35,002 bases of DNA from Myxococcota bacterium (GTDB lineage Bacteria > Myxococcota_A > Bradymonadia > UBA7976 > UBA1532), in NCBI GenBank assembly GCA_018813065.1, contig JAHJCH010000134.1, positions 1-35,002 of the forward strand, given 5' to 3'. Below the pieces are notes generated by a model, which was not told the DNA's origin, made no database searches, and saw only the letters and a program-made list of their open reading frames with translations. The position numbers and the translations under genes were made by a program. Position 1 is the first letter of the stretch. Every line of letters starts with the position of its first letter. Shown here in pieces: positions 16,746-24,714 of this stretch.

Positions 16746-16830
16746 CGGAGGAGGTAGGATTCGAACCCACGGTGAGTTTCCCCACAACGGTTTTCAAGAC
16801 CGCCGCCTTCGACCGCTCGGCCACTCCTCC
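16746..16830 (-). tRNA. tRNA-Ser(TGA)
   Basis: The - strand starts GGAGGAGTGGCCGAGCGG. The anticodon loop CTTGAAA in stem GCGGT/ACCGT gives anticodon TGA, reading UCA and partly UCG and UCU. It has the long variable arm (GTGGGGAAACTCAC), T arm GTGGGTTCGAATCCTAC with one G-U pair, discriminator G and no CCA. It is the first tRNA downstream of serS. Confidence 0.97.
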
Positions 16831-16884
16831 AGAGAAGCTCCCCTCACCAGAGGGTTGCTCTTATACGTCAGCTCTTCAGGGAGG

Positions 16885-18156
16885 TCAAGAGATTATTTTC
16901 ATCCCCCCCATATATTTTTGCAGCGCCTCCGGGATCAGCACCCCGCCGTCCGCCTGTTGGTAGTTCTCCAAGATGGCGACGACCGTCCGCCCTATGGCCA
17001 GCCCAGAGCCGTTAAGTGTATGGACAAGCTGAGGTTTTCCCCCTCCCTCGGGGCGATAACGGATCGCCGCGCGCCGCGCCTGGAAGTCCCCAAAGTTGGA
17101 GCAAGAGCTGATCTCACGGTAGGCCCCTTGGCCCGGAAGCCAAACCTCAAGATCGTAGGTGCGCTGGGCCGAGAAGCCCAAGTCGCCCGCGCAGAGATCC
17201 ACCACGCGGTAGTGCAGCCCCAGGGCTTGGAGGATCGCCTCTGCGTGGCCCGTTAACGCCTCATGGGCCGCCTCGCTGTCCTCCGGTCGCGTAAACTGCA
17301 CCAGCTCGACCTTCTGGAACTGGTGTTGACGGATGAGCCCCCGCGTGTCCCGCCCATAGCTGCCCGCCTCCCGCCGGAAACAAGGCGTGTAGGCCGTGTA
17401 CTTGACCGGCAATGACGCCAACTCAAGGATCTCATCGCGGTGGAGGTTGGTGACCGGCACCTCCGCCGTGGGGATCAGGCTCAGGCCGTCACGCTCCAAC
17501 TCAAAGGCGTCTTCGCGGAACTTGGGGAACTGGCCTGTGCCCTCCATGGACTCGGCGTTGACCAGGAAGGGCGGCAAGACCTCCGTGTAGCCATGCGCCG
17601 TGGTGTGCATGTCGAGCATAAAGGCCATCAGCGCCCGCTCCATGTGCGCCGCAGCGCCCATTGAGACCGTAAAGCGTGAGCGGCTGATCTTGACGGCCCG
17701 CTCAAAGTCGAAGAGCCCCAGTCGCTCGCCGATCTCCACGTGCTCCTTGGGCTCGAAGTCAAATTGCGGCTTCTCGCCGAAGGTCCGCAGCACCACATTG
17801 GCGTGCTCATCGGCGCCGTCAGGGATCGCCTCGGCGGGGAGGTTGGGGAGGGTCAAGAGGATGCCTCGCAGCCGCTCCTCGTTCTCTTTTTGGGCCGCCG
17901 CGACCTCTTTGATCTCTTGGGCGACCTGGCGCATCTTGTCGCGGAACTCGGTGAACTCGGCGCTCTGCTTGTCGGCGCCTCGCATGCCCTTCTCTGTCTC
18001 GCTCTTGGCTTGGCGAAGCTGATCCGCCCGCTGGATCAACGCGCGGCGCTCGGCGTCAATGGCGATGACTTCTTCAAAGTTCGTCTGCTGCCCCCGCCGC
18101 GCGAGCGCTCGGCGGAAGCGCTCAGGGGATTGCCTGATCTCTCGAATGTCGAGCAT
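16885..18156 (-). CDS. serS: Seryl-tRNA synthetase
   Basis: This ~423-aa class II synthetase starts at ATG 18156 ([18 protein letters not shown]) after a GGAGGAG ribosome-binding site; an upstream in-frame extension to 18210 lacks such a site. The N-terminal antiparallel coiled coil (about residues 30-110, rich in E/K/R heptads) binds the long variable arm of tRNA-Ser. Motif 2 appears as [21 protein letters not shown] and motif 3 as [15 protein letters not shown]. Four serine tRNA genes follow downstream on the same strand. The 5' leader contains a GGGCTG/CAGCCC hairpin (18214-18231) and a candidate -10 CATAAT near 18240; these are weak. Confidence 0.97.
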   Translation of the reverse strand: MLDIREIRQSPERFRRALARRGQQTNFEEVIAIDAERRALIQRADQLRQAKSETEKGMRGADKQSAEFTEFRDKMRQVAQEIKEVAAAQKENEERLRGILLTLPNLPAEAIPDGADEHANVVLRTFGEKPQFDFEPKEHVEIGERLGLFDFERAVKISRSRFTVSMGAAAHMERALMAFMLDMHTTAHGYTEVLPPFLVNAESMEGTGQFPKFREDAFELERDGLSLIPTAEVPVTNLHRDEILELASLPVKYTAYTPCFRREAGSYGRDTRGLIRQHQFQKVELVQFTRPEDSEAAHEALTGHAEAILQALGLHYRVVDLCAGDLGFSAQRTYDLEVWLPGQGAYREISSCSNFGDFQARRAAIRYRPEGGGKPQLVHTLNGSGLAIGRTVVAILENYQQADGGVLIPEALQKYMGGMKIIS

Positions 18157-18312
18157 ATGGCTCCTCCAAAAGGCGAGCGCAGCGCCGTGGCGCGACGTCC
18201 GCTCGTTCACCTCGGGCTGTGGCGGCAGCCCAGGCGGGGCATTATGCAGCGCAGGGGGGTGGATGACTACAGGCTTATTGGGCGGGGCAGCGCGGCGGCT
18301 TCAGCCGAGGAT

Positions 18313-21300
18313 TCAGCGGAGGATCTCGCGAGCAGAGTCGGCGTAGGCGCCGTCTGGTTCCAGCTCAAGGTAACGCTTGCAGTGCTTCTTGGCTTGCTCT
18401 CGGCTGCGATCTTTGATGATGGCGCAGAGCTGGTAGTGGGGCTGCGCCAATTGCGGCGCGACGCGTATGGCGCTGCGTAGCAATGTCGTGGCCTCGTTGG
18501 TGTTGGGGCGTGGCATCCGCAGGTACGCGTCCGCCGCAGCAGAGTAGGCTTCTCCAAAGTCTTTGTCTTTTTGAATCGCCTTTTTGTAGTTCGTAATCGC
18601 CTCTTTAATGTTGTTTTCGTAGTCCGCAAGCTTACCAAGCTCCATATAGAGCTTGGCGTCATCCGGCGCGCATTTTAAACCGTCTTTAAACTCTTTAATC
18701 GCGATGTGCCATTCATCCTGACGGTTAATGCGCGCTTGGCCACGACGATAAAATACATCGCAGAGTTTGTTCGCAATGGTGTTGTTTTTTCGCGCTTCTG
18801 AGATGATTGCGTCATATTCGACCAGCGCGCTCCTCACCGCAGCGTCATTGCCAAGCTCAATAAGCGCCCTTGCCATCCAATATCGATACTCAAAGTTTCC
18901 TTTTTCAGTATCATAGGCCATGTTGAAATGTTGGTTCGCTAAATCGAATTGCTTTTTTTCAAAAGCGACACGCCCTAAATAATATATTGTTTCACTTGAA
19001 TTTGGATCTATTTTTTGAGCCCTTTTAAGGCTTTCTTGAGCTTTGTCTAGTATGTTTTTGTTGAAATATGTTATCCCCGCAGAGATTAAATACTCAAGAC
19101 GCTCGGGGTCTCTTTTGAGAGATTTTTCATAGTATTTAAGTGCATCATCATAATTACCCATCGCTCGACTCACTTCACCCATCTCAAAGTCAAGTGGTTC
19201 ATGGTAATTCGGATGCGCTTTAAGTAGCTCAAGGTCTTCAAGCGCTTTTTTAGGCTGGTCTAGTTTGAGGCTTACCCAAGCGCGCTTATGCATCGCCGTT
19301 AAAAGTCCAGGATCTAGTTTGATTGCTTTGCTATAGCCTTCATATGAGGTGGCATAGATCCTCGCATCTTGGTTCATACTGGCCAATTCAAAGTTTAAGT
19401 CAGCTCTGCCTACATGAAGTAGGGCTCCCTTGGGGTTTTTCTTCAACGCTTCGCTTAAATATTTTACAGCTTCTTGGATTTTCGCCTCTTTTACGAGCAA
19501 ATCTGACATTTTTAGTTGAGCTGTTTGATCTTTAGGGTCAATTTTTAAAGCAGCCTGATAGGCTGTCCTTGCTTTATCGTATTGATTTAAATCTTTATAT
19601 ATATCACCGAGAGATATGGGCAAAGAAATATCGTTAGGATTTTTTGAGATGGCTTCTTCCATAATGTCAAAAGCAATGTCTTTTCTATTTAATGCAATTT
19701 GGCAATGTGCAAGTTGGATTGAGATCAACGGGCTTTCAACACCAGCAGCAGAGAGCGCTTCTAGTTGTTCCAGAGCTTCTTCATAATTCTTCTTTTCAAA
19801 GTGCTGCTTACTTAATAAATTAATGGCATCGAGATTGTTCGGCCACGCTTTAATTGCCTGTTGTAAGCTACTAAGGCCGGATTCTTCCTCTTTTTCTTTC
19901 AACTGAATTCTTGCTCTTAATAGATATGCGCGAGATTTGTTTTCAGGAGAGAGTCTTGTTGTGTCCAGTTGAAGTACTTGACCAATAAGTCGATCTGCTC
20001 GGCCAATGTTATCTTGGCTCATCTCAATCGAGGCGAGTGATAGTGCAACCGATGGCGCGCCGGGTGCTTTACGGTAGAGCCCCTCAAAGCTCTGTCTCGC
20101 TTGATCAAGGTGACCTAACTTGACCTCAAGCTCACCTTTCATTCTCAGTGAAGCAAGCGCATCGGGATTTGATTTTACCGCAGCATTAAATGCCTCTAAG
20201 GCAAGATCGTATTGTTCCGCTTGTGTGTAGGCATGACCCAATATCTGGTATGTTTTTTCAGATGGGCTTTCTTTACTAAACTGAATAATTTTATCTAGTG
20301 TACCTTCTTTTTTTGCAATTAAGTCTACAAGTAAACCCGCTCGAGTAGCGTCTGCGCTCTGATCTTTAAGCTGGCGGATCATACTGTTCATCGAGTTGAT
20401 CCACTCTTCATTGCCAGGAAATTCAAGTGCGCCAAAACCGTAGTAATGAATCAGGTCTATCTGCTCTTTTGCTGTTCGAGAGTCCTTAAGCTCAAGCTCA
20501 CCAATGACATCACGATAACCGCCCACTTCCGCCAATGTCGCCTGGCTGATGGGCACAAGCCCGAACTCTTGGTTCTCTTCAAGCGCAGCGGGGTTGGGTT
20601 TGTCTGGGATCGTCGTTTGGCTTGAGCGGCTCTTGTTGGGCGTGTAGCGCTTCTTGGCCTTGGTGACAGGGGTGTCCCCGCCAAAAGGCCCAATCCCCGC
20701 GATCATCAACCCACCGACGATCAAGAGGACCAGCGCCCCAATCCCTCCACCAATGATCAACTGACGCTTCTTGGCCTCATCCATCGGCGGCTTTGGCGCA
20801 GGCGGCGCCTCTGGCGCGGTGTCCTCCTCCACAGGCGCGTAATGTTCACCTTCATCGCTGGGCGCGATCAGCCCCACTGAGGCTTGCGCCGGTAAGGGGG
20901 CGTGTTGTGTGGGCAGGGGGACATGCTCGCCCGGTAAGCCCGAGGCGCCGCCGGGGAGGGGCGCGTGATCGCCGGGGAGAGGCGCGTGGCTGCCAGGGAG
21001 AGGCGCGTGGCTACCAGGGAGAGGCGCTTGCTCTCCAGGTAACCCCACGCCCGAGGTCGCAGCGTAGGCCGCGAAGGGATCAACGACTTGAGGCGCCGGC
21101 AGCGGCGCGTTGGGCTGCTGAAGCCCAGGCAGCGGCGCGTTGGGCTGCTGAAGCCCAGGCAGCGGCGCGTTGGGCTGCTGAAGCCCAGGCAGCGGCGCGC
21201 TGGGCTGATAGAGTCCAGGCAAGGGTGCGTCGGGTTGACGCAGCCCCGGCAGCGGCGCGTCAGGTTGACGTAGCCCAGGCAGCGGCGCGCTGGGCGCTCG

Positions 21301-21903
21301 CTTTGGCGTGGGCAGCTCGGCGGGGGCGTCCTCAAAGAGATCGTCCATCCCAGCGCCACCTTGCTCATGCGCTGGGATGCTCTCCCCAAAGCTGAAGTCA
21401 AAGTCGTCCATCGCGCCGCTGGCGGATGGGCTTGACGCGCCAAAGCTGAAATCAAAGTCATCATTGGGCGAGGGCTCATTGAAGCCTGTTGACGCCACCA
21501 TCTGAATTTGACCGGTGGGGGGGGGCAGGTGCCCCAGGCTCCCATCGCCAGGCGACGGCATCATCCCGCCCGGCGGTGGGATCATCCCGCCCGGCGGCGG
21601 CGGGATCATCCCGCCTGGCGGTGGCGGCGGCATCATCCCGCCTGGCGGTGGCGGTGGCATCATCCCGCCCGGCGGTGGCGGCGGCATCATCCCGCCCGGC
21701 GGTGGCGGCGGCATCATCCCGCTGGGTTGTTGCGGGAAATTCGCTTGAGATGTCACCGCAGAAGAGACCGCCATTGAGCGACCATCGGGCTGCGCGACGA
21801 AGCTATTGAGGCACTTGGGACATTTGATTTGTAGTCCACTGGTGGGGATCCGCGCGTCGTCAATGTTGTAGTCCGCGCTGCATTTAGGGCAAATAATCTT
21901 CAT
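18313..21903 (-). CDS. Zinc-ribbon / proline-rich / TM / TPR protein (1196 aa)
   Basis: From ATG 21903 (AGAGGA upstream) the protein starts with an MJ0042-type zinc ribbon: C5, C8, C28 and C31 in MKIICPKC...IKCPKC. Next come repeated GGMMPPPPP units (about 65-115), two copies of DDFDFSF, seven or more PLPGLxQPxA decapeptides (about 205-275) and PLPGxHA units. A single TM helix lies at about 381-403 (LIIGGGIGALVLLIVGGL). After it the ~700-aa C-terminal part is a long array of TPR helices (for example AYTQAEQYDLALEAFNAAVKSNPDAL), presumably periplasmic. Zinc ribbon plus low-complexity linker plus TM recalls cytoplasmic-to-envelope machines of myxobacteria such as GltJ, but no homology is claimed. 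The middle (about 18560-20420) is AT-rich relative to both ends. Confidence 0.85.
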   Translation of the reverse strand: MKIICPKCSADYNIDDARIPTSGLQIKCPKCLNSFVAQPDGRSMAVSSAVTSQANFPQQPSGMMPPPPPGGMMPPPPPGGMMPPPPPGGMMPPPPPGGMIPPPPGGMIPPPGGMMPSPGDGSLGHLPPPTGQIQMVASTGFNEPSPNDDFDFSFGASSPSASGAMDDFDFSFGESIPAHEQGGAGMDDLFEDAPAELPTPKRAPSAPLPGLRQPDAPLPGLRQPDAPLPGLYQPSAPLPGLQQPNAPLPGLQQPNAPLPGLQQPNAPLPAPQVVDPFAAYAATSGVGLPGEQAPLPGSHAPLPGSHAPLPGDHAPLPGGASGLPGEHVPLPTQHAPLPAQASVGLIAPSDEGEHYAPVEEDTAPEAPPAPKPPMDEAKKRQLIIGGGIGALVLLIVGGLMIAGIGPFGGDTPVTKAKKRYTPNKSRSSQTTIPDKPNPAALEENQEFGLVPISQATLAEVGGYRDVIGELELKDSRTAKEQIDLIHYYGFGALEFPGNEEWINSMNSMIRQLKDQSADATRAGLLVDLIAKKEGTLDKIIQFSKESPSEKTYQILGHAYTQAEQYDLALEAFNAAVKSNPDALASLRMKGELEVKLGHLDQARQSFEGLYRKAPGAPSVALSLASIEMSQDNIGRADRLIGQVLQLDTTRLSPENKSRAYLLRARIQLKEKEEESGLSSLQQAIKAWPNNLDAINLLSKQHFEKKNYEEALEQLEALSAAGVESPLISIQLAHCQIALNRKDIAFDIMEEAISKNPNDISLPISLGDIYKDLNQYDKARTAYQAALKIDPKDQTAQLKMSDLLVKEAKIQEAVKYLSEALKKNPKGALLHVGRADLNFELASMNQDARIYATSYEGYSKAIKLDPGLLTAMHKRAWVSLKLDQPKKALEDLELLKAHPNYHEPLDFEMGEVSRAMGNYDDALKYYEKSLKRDPERLEYLISAGITYFNKNILDKAQESLKRAQKIDPNSSETIYYLGRVAFEKKQFDLANQHFNMAYDTEKGNFEYRYWMARALIELGNDAAVRSALVEYDAIISEARKNNTIANKLCDVFYRRGQARINRQDEWHIAIKEFKDGLKCAPDDAKLYMELGKLADYENNIKEAITNYKKAIQKDKDFGEAYSAAADAYLRMPRPNTNEATTLLRSAIRVAPQLAQPHYQLCAIIKDRSREQAKKHCKRYLELEPDGAYADSAREILR
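21092..21297. repeat. 30-bp tandem repeats encoding PLPGLxQPxA
   Basis: A 30-nt unit, for example AGGCAGCGGCGCGTTGGGCT followed by GCTGAAGCCC, is repeated about seven times, the three copies around 21100-21190 being almost identical and the distal ones diverged. It keeps frame and encodes decapeptides PLPGLQQPNA, PLPGLYQPSA and PLPGLRQPDA in the linker of the TPR protein. Confidence 0.9.
21548..21722. repeat. GGC-rich tandem repeats encoding GGMMPPPPP
   Basis: Units of 18-27 nt (ATCATCCCGCCCGGCGGTGG plus GGC/GGT triplets) are repeated about seven times with varying numbers of proline codons. They give the polyproline blocks of the TPR protein and are expected to vary in copy number between strains. 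Confidence 0.9.
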
Positions 21904-21906
21904 CTT

Positions 21907-21930
21907 TTCCTCTCTTGGAGACAAAGAGAG
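21907..21930 (-). promoter_or_regulatory. Hairpin overlapping the ribosome-binding site of the TPR gene
   Basis: On the - strand CTCTCTT (21930-21924) can pair with AAGAGAG (21916-21910) around a 7-nt loop. The second arm shares bases with the AGAGGA site just upstream of the ATG at 21903. Pairing would hide the ribosome-binding site, suggesting translational control. This is a prediction from sequence only. Confidence 0.4.
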
Positions 21931-22093
21931 AGGGGGGGATCCCACAGCCAAAAAGACTGTAAAAATCCATCGGTTCCAAAACGATCTTATCCGCTCTGAT
22001 CAATCTACAAAAGACGTTTAATGCCCCAAAAGCGCGTCTTCTCCACGCGCTGGTTGCGCTCAGGCCACGCGCCGCCTCAACCGATAGGGGAGC

Positions 22094-22693
22094 ATGATCA
22101 CGATCCTGACGTTGGCGCTGCTGGCCACACCTCCAACCCCGCCACCCTCGCTGGCCTCCATGGCGGTGGAGACGCGCCTGGGCTTCTTGTTGCCCAAGCA
22201 GGTCCATGACGGCGCCAACCTGCACCTCGCCTTCGGCTGGCGTTGGTGGCTGGGTTGGTTGGCCCTGACGGCGGAGGCAGGCTTAGAGCGATCAACCTTG
22301 ACAGGCCTCAGCGCGCAGGCGCTGACCCCCTATGGCGCTGTTCACCTCCGCGCAGACGCGCAGCTCTGGTCTGCGCCGCTCCTGGCAGGCTTGGCGCTCT
22401 CTTGGGGGCATGAGGGGGGCGAGGGGCACCTGGATCTCTTGGGCGGCTGGGCTTGGTCTTATCGCCGCTTGACGACGGAGGTGGTCAACGGGGATCTCCT
22501 CAGCGATGAGGCCCACGCGAGCTGGTCACCGCTGGTCCGGGCGCGCCTGGGCTGGAGCGTACGCTGGTCGCGCGGCGCGCTCCTGCTCGGCGGAGGCTGG
22601 CAGCACGTCTTTGATGACGCCCCAGAGGTGGGCCTGATGGCCCTCTCTACGCGAGGCGCGTTCTTGGAGGTCGGATGGCGCGCGCGGTTTTAA
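22094..22693 (+). CDS. Predicted small outer-membrane beta-barrel protein
   Basis: This 199-aa protein has a short signal peptide (ITILTLALLATPP) followed by eight or so amphipathic segments with Trp/Tyr girdles (LHLAFGWRWWLGWLAL, GHLDLLGGWAWSYR, LLLGGGWQHVF) and ends FLEVGWRARF, with a C-terminal Phe typical of barrel proteins. Family unknown. The divergent 190-nt gap to the TPR gene (21904-22093) has an AT-rich central part where promoters for both genes are expected. Its 3' end overlaps the next lipoprotein gene by 19 nt, so the two are likely made together. Confidence 0.7.
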   Translation: MITILTLALLATPPTPPPSLASMAVETRLGFLLPKQVHDGANLHLAFGWRWWLGWLALTAEAGLERSTLTGLSAQALTPYGAVHLRADAQLWSAPLLAGLALSWGHEGGEGHLDLLGGWAWSYRRLTTEVVNGDLLSDEAHASWSPLVRARLGWSVRWSRGALLLGGGWQHVFDDAPEVGLMALSTRGAFLEVGWRARF

Positions 22694-23124
22694 GGCTCAG
22701 CCCCTGGTTTATCTGCCTCGCGCTCCTCGGGTGCGCGGATGAGTGGCGCTTGGAGGTCGAGGTCCTCCCCTTATTGATCTTCAACACCTACCCAGGCAAC
22801 GGCGTGACCATCGCTCAAGAGGATGTCGGTGAGGTCGCGGTGACGTTCAGTGAAGATCTGGGCGAGGAGGGGGTCGCGCGCGACGCGGCGCGTCGATTGA
22901 GCCTCAATGATGAGCGCGGCGCCATCGAGATATTGCGCGAGGATCTCACCAACGTCTCATATGATCCCGCCCGCTTTACCCTGCGCGTGGAGTTGGACCC
23001 CGAGGTTCAAGGCGCGCTGCTGGCGGGTGACTACGAGCTGCTCATCAGCGGTGAGATTGAGACGGACACGGGGCGACGCCTCCCCACCGATTATGTCGTT
23101 CGCTTCCGCGTTACGCCGCGCTGA
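22675..23124 (+). CDS. Lipoprotein with one Ig-like (SbsA/Big_5-type) domain
   Basis: This 149-aa protein has a lipoprotein signal with lipobox LALLGC. The mature part reads FNTYPGNGVTIAQEDVGEVAVTFSEDL...YELLISGEIETDTGRRLPTDYVVRFRVTPR. The pattern of a strand, VTFSEDL, a DYELLISGEI.D..G motif and a closing strand matches the SbsA Ig-like (Big_5) domain often found in surface proteins. The ATG lies inside the 3' end of the upstream barrel gene in another frame. A lipid-anchored partner of that barrel is a reasonable inference. Confidence 0.75.
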   Translation: MARAVLRLSPWFICLALLGCADEWRLEVEVLPLLIFNTYPGNGVTIAQEDVGEVAVTFSEDLGEEGVARDAARRLSLNDERGAIEILREDLTNVSYDPARFTLRVELDPEVQGALLAGDYELLISGEIETDTGRRLPTDYVVRFRVTPR

Positions 23125-23138
23125 AGGCCTCAGCGGCT

Positions 23139-23438
23139 TCACGCCTCTGGGGGTGGCCGCCACTCATAGGTCCCCAGCGGTCGGTATCCCAGCAGCTTTA
23201 TCCGCTTAAACTCCAAGAGCGCCTTGAGCAGCGGCCACAGCCGCGCGCGCTGGGCGATGGGGCCGACGTCAAGGCGGATGAGGGGGTGCTCGTGGCTGTC
23301 CATCCAAACCTGGAACATGAAGGTCTCCTCCATCTCATCGATGAGGATGCGCGCCTCCACCGCCTCGGCCTCGCCGTGGCGCTCGATCTGAAGCTCTAGG
23401 GGTTCGCTGTGACGATCCATGCGCTTGGAGTCCCACAT
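23139..23438 (-). CDS. Small hypothetical protein (up to 99 aa)
   Basis: Unrecognised. The protein is acidic/basic mixed, with an alternating strand region (LELQIERHGEAEAVEARILIDE, split by charged turns) and a helix (RLWPLLKALLEFKRIKLLG). The start is uncertain: ATG 23438 or ATG 23420, neither with a clear ribosome-binding site. Codon third positions look coding-like and it lies in the convergent slot between the lipoprotein gene and the region upstream of the GGDEF gene, with no stronger + strand frame. It could still be spurious. Confidence 0.5.
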   Translation of the reverse strand: MWDSKRMDRHSEPLELQIERHGEAEAVEARILIDEMEETFMFQVWMDSHEHPLIRLDVGPIAQRARLWPLLKALLEFKRIKLLGYRPLGTYEWRPPPEA

Positions 23439-23605
23439 CGCGCCGCACAGGGCAAGCGCAATCTCCTCAAGCGCCCAAGAATCAACGCCTTAACGCCTCA
23501 ACGTCAGGCGATTGACGAGGCTGAGGCCGTAGGCGCCGAGGCGCTGAGGTGAGGCGCCTGGCACACCTTTCGCTCAAGGGGCCGCCGGGTTCATCAGGAG
23601 GCGTC

Positions 23606-24619
23606 ATGATCGAGCAGCACGCGCGAGAGCTTCAACAGCGGCTGGACTTCACCGAGGCTTGCGCGGAGGTCATGGACTTTGACGCGCTGCTCTCAGGCAC
23701 GAGCGGGCTCCTCTTCAAGTGGTCCCAAGCCGACTTCGTCGCCCTCGTGCTGCCCAGCGCCGATGAGTCCCAGCCCCCCAACATCCACGTCAGCGGCCGC
23801 CAACCCCTCCTGCCCTTGGCCGAGCGATCTGTGCGTCACCAGGTGGCCGCCACGTTGGCCGAGGCCGTCTACGCTGATGTCCTCCCCGAGGAGATCCCCA
23901 TTCACCGTGGCGCCGAGCTGACCCCCCTCCACACGCCCCTCCGCGATGATCCCCTCTACCCCGTCTTCTCCTCTCGCCTGGAGGCCGAGGGCGAGATCGT
24001 CGGCGTCTTGATCCTCTTCAGCTTCACCGATTGGATCCTCTCCCAGCGCACACGCCACCTCCTGCGGGGGCTGGCGCCCACCTTCGCCCGCGCGATCCGC
24101 GTGGCAGGGATGATCCAAAACCTCCGCGCCCACGCTGATCGTGATCCGCTGACGGGCGCCCTCAACCGGCGTGGCATGGAGGCGGCGCTCCGCCGCGAGG
24201 TGAGCCGGGCTCAGCGCAGCCGCCGCCCACTGTCCCTCCTCCTCCTCGATCTGGACTACTTCAAGCAGGTCAATGACACCTACGGTCACGCCTGTGGTGA
24301 CGCGCTGCTCAGCGCCCTCTGTGAGTCCTTCACCGCTCAGCTGCGCCCCTCCGACGTGCTCGTCCGCCTCGGCGGCGATGAGTTCGCCATCCTCCTCCCC
24401 GATGTCGCCCAGGACGTGGCAGGCCAGATCGGCGAGCGCTTAGTGCGCCAAGCCCGTCAGACCCAGGTCGGCCCCGTGCCCTCCATCTCCCTCAGCGTCG
24501 GCGTCGCCGAGCTGGCCTTGGATCACCACGATCCCATCCCGGCGCTCTTCGAGCGCGCCGATGAGGCCCTCTACGCCGCCAAAGAGGCTGGCCGCGGTCG
24601 CATCAGCCTCGCCGTCTAA
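23606..24619 (+). CDS. GAF-like sensor diguanylate cyclase (GGDEF)
   Basis: The ATG at 23606 follows AGGAGG at ideal spacing and is preferred to 23549. Residues 1-165 form a sensor region with GAF-like features (FTEACAEVMDFDALLSG at the N-terminus, GEIVGVLILFSF...LLRGLAPTFARAI). The cyclase domain begins at DPLTGALNRRG (180-190) and has the intact active site GGDEF at 256-260. An RPSD inhibitory site lies at 247-250, five residues before GGDEF as required. So it should make cyclic di-GMP from two GTP and be product-inhibited. No membrane segment is seen; it is probably cytoplasmic. Ligand unknown. It appears monocistronic. Confidence 0.93.
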   Translation: MIEQHARELQQRLDFTEACAEVMDFDALLSGTSGLLFKWSQADFVALVLPSADESQPPNIHVSGRQPLLPLAERSVRHQVAATLAEAVYADVLPEEIPIHRGAELTPLHTPLRDDPLYPVFSSRLEAEGEIVGVLILFSFTDWILSQRTRHLLRGLAPTFARAIRVAGMIQNLRAHADRDPLTGALNRRGMEAALRREVSRAQRSRRPLSLLLLDLDYFKQVNDTYGHACGDALLSALCESFTAQLRPSDVLVRLGGDEFAILLPDVAQDVAGQIGERLVRQARQTQVGPVPSISLSVGVAELALDHHDPIPALFERADEALYAAKEAGRGRISLAV

Positions 24620-24714
24620 GCCCCCCGCCCTCCAGCCAACACGCCGCCGACGCGCCCACCTTGATCTCGGCGCCCCGCGCCCCTAGAATCCCCCGGCAAT
24701 CTGGAGAGATTTCA

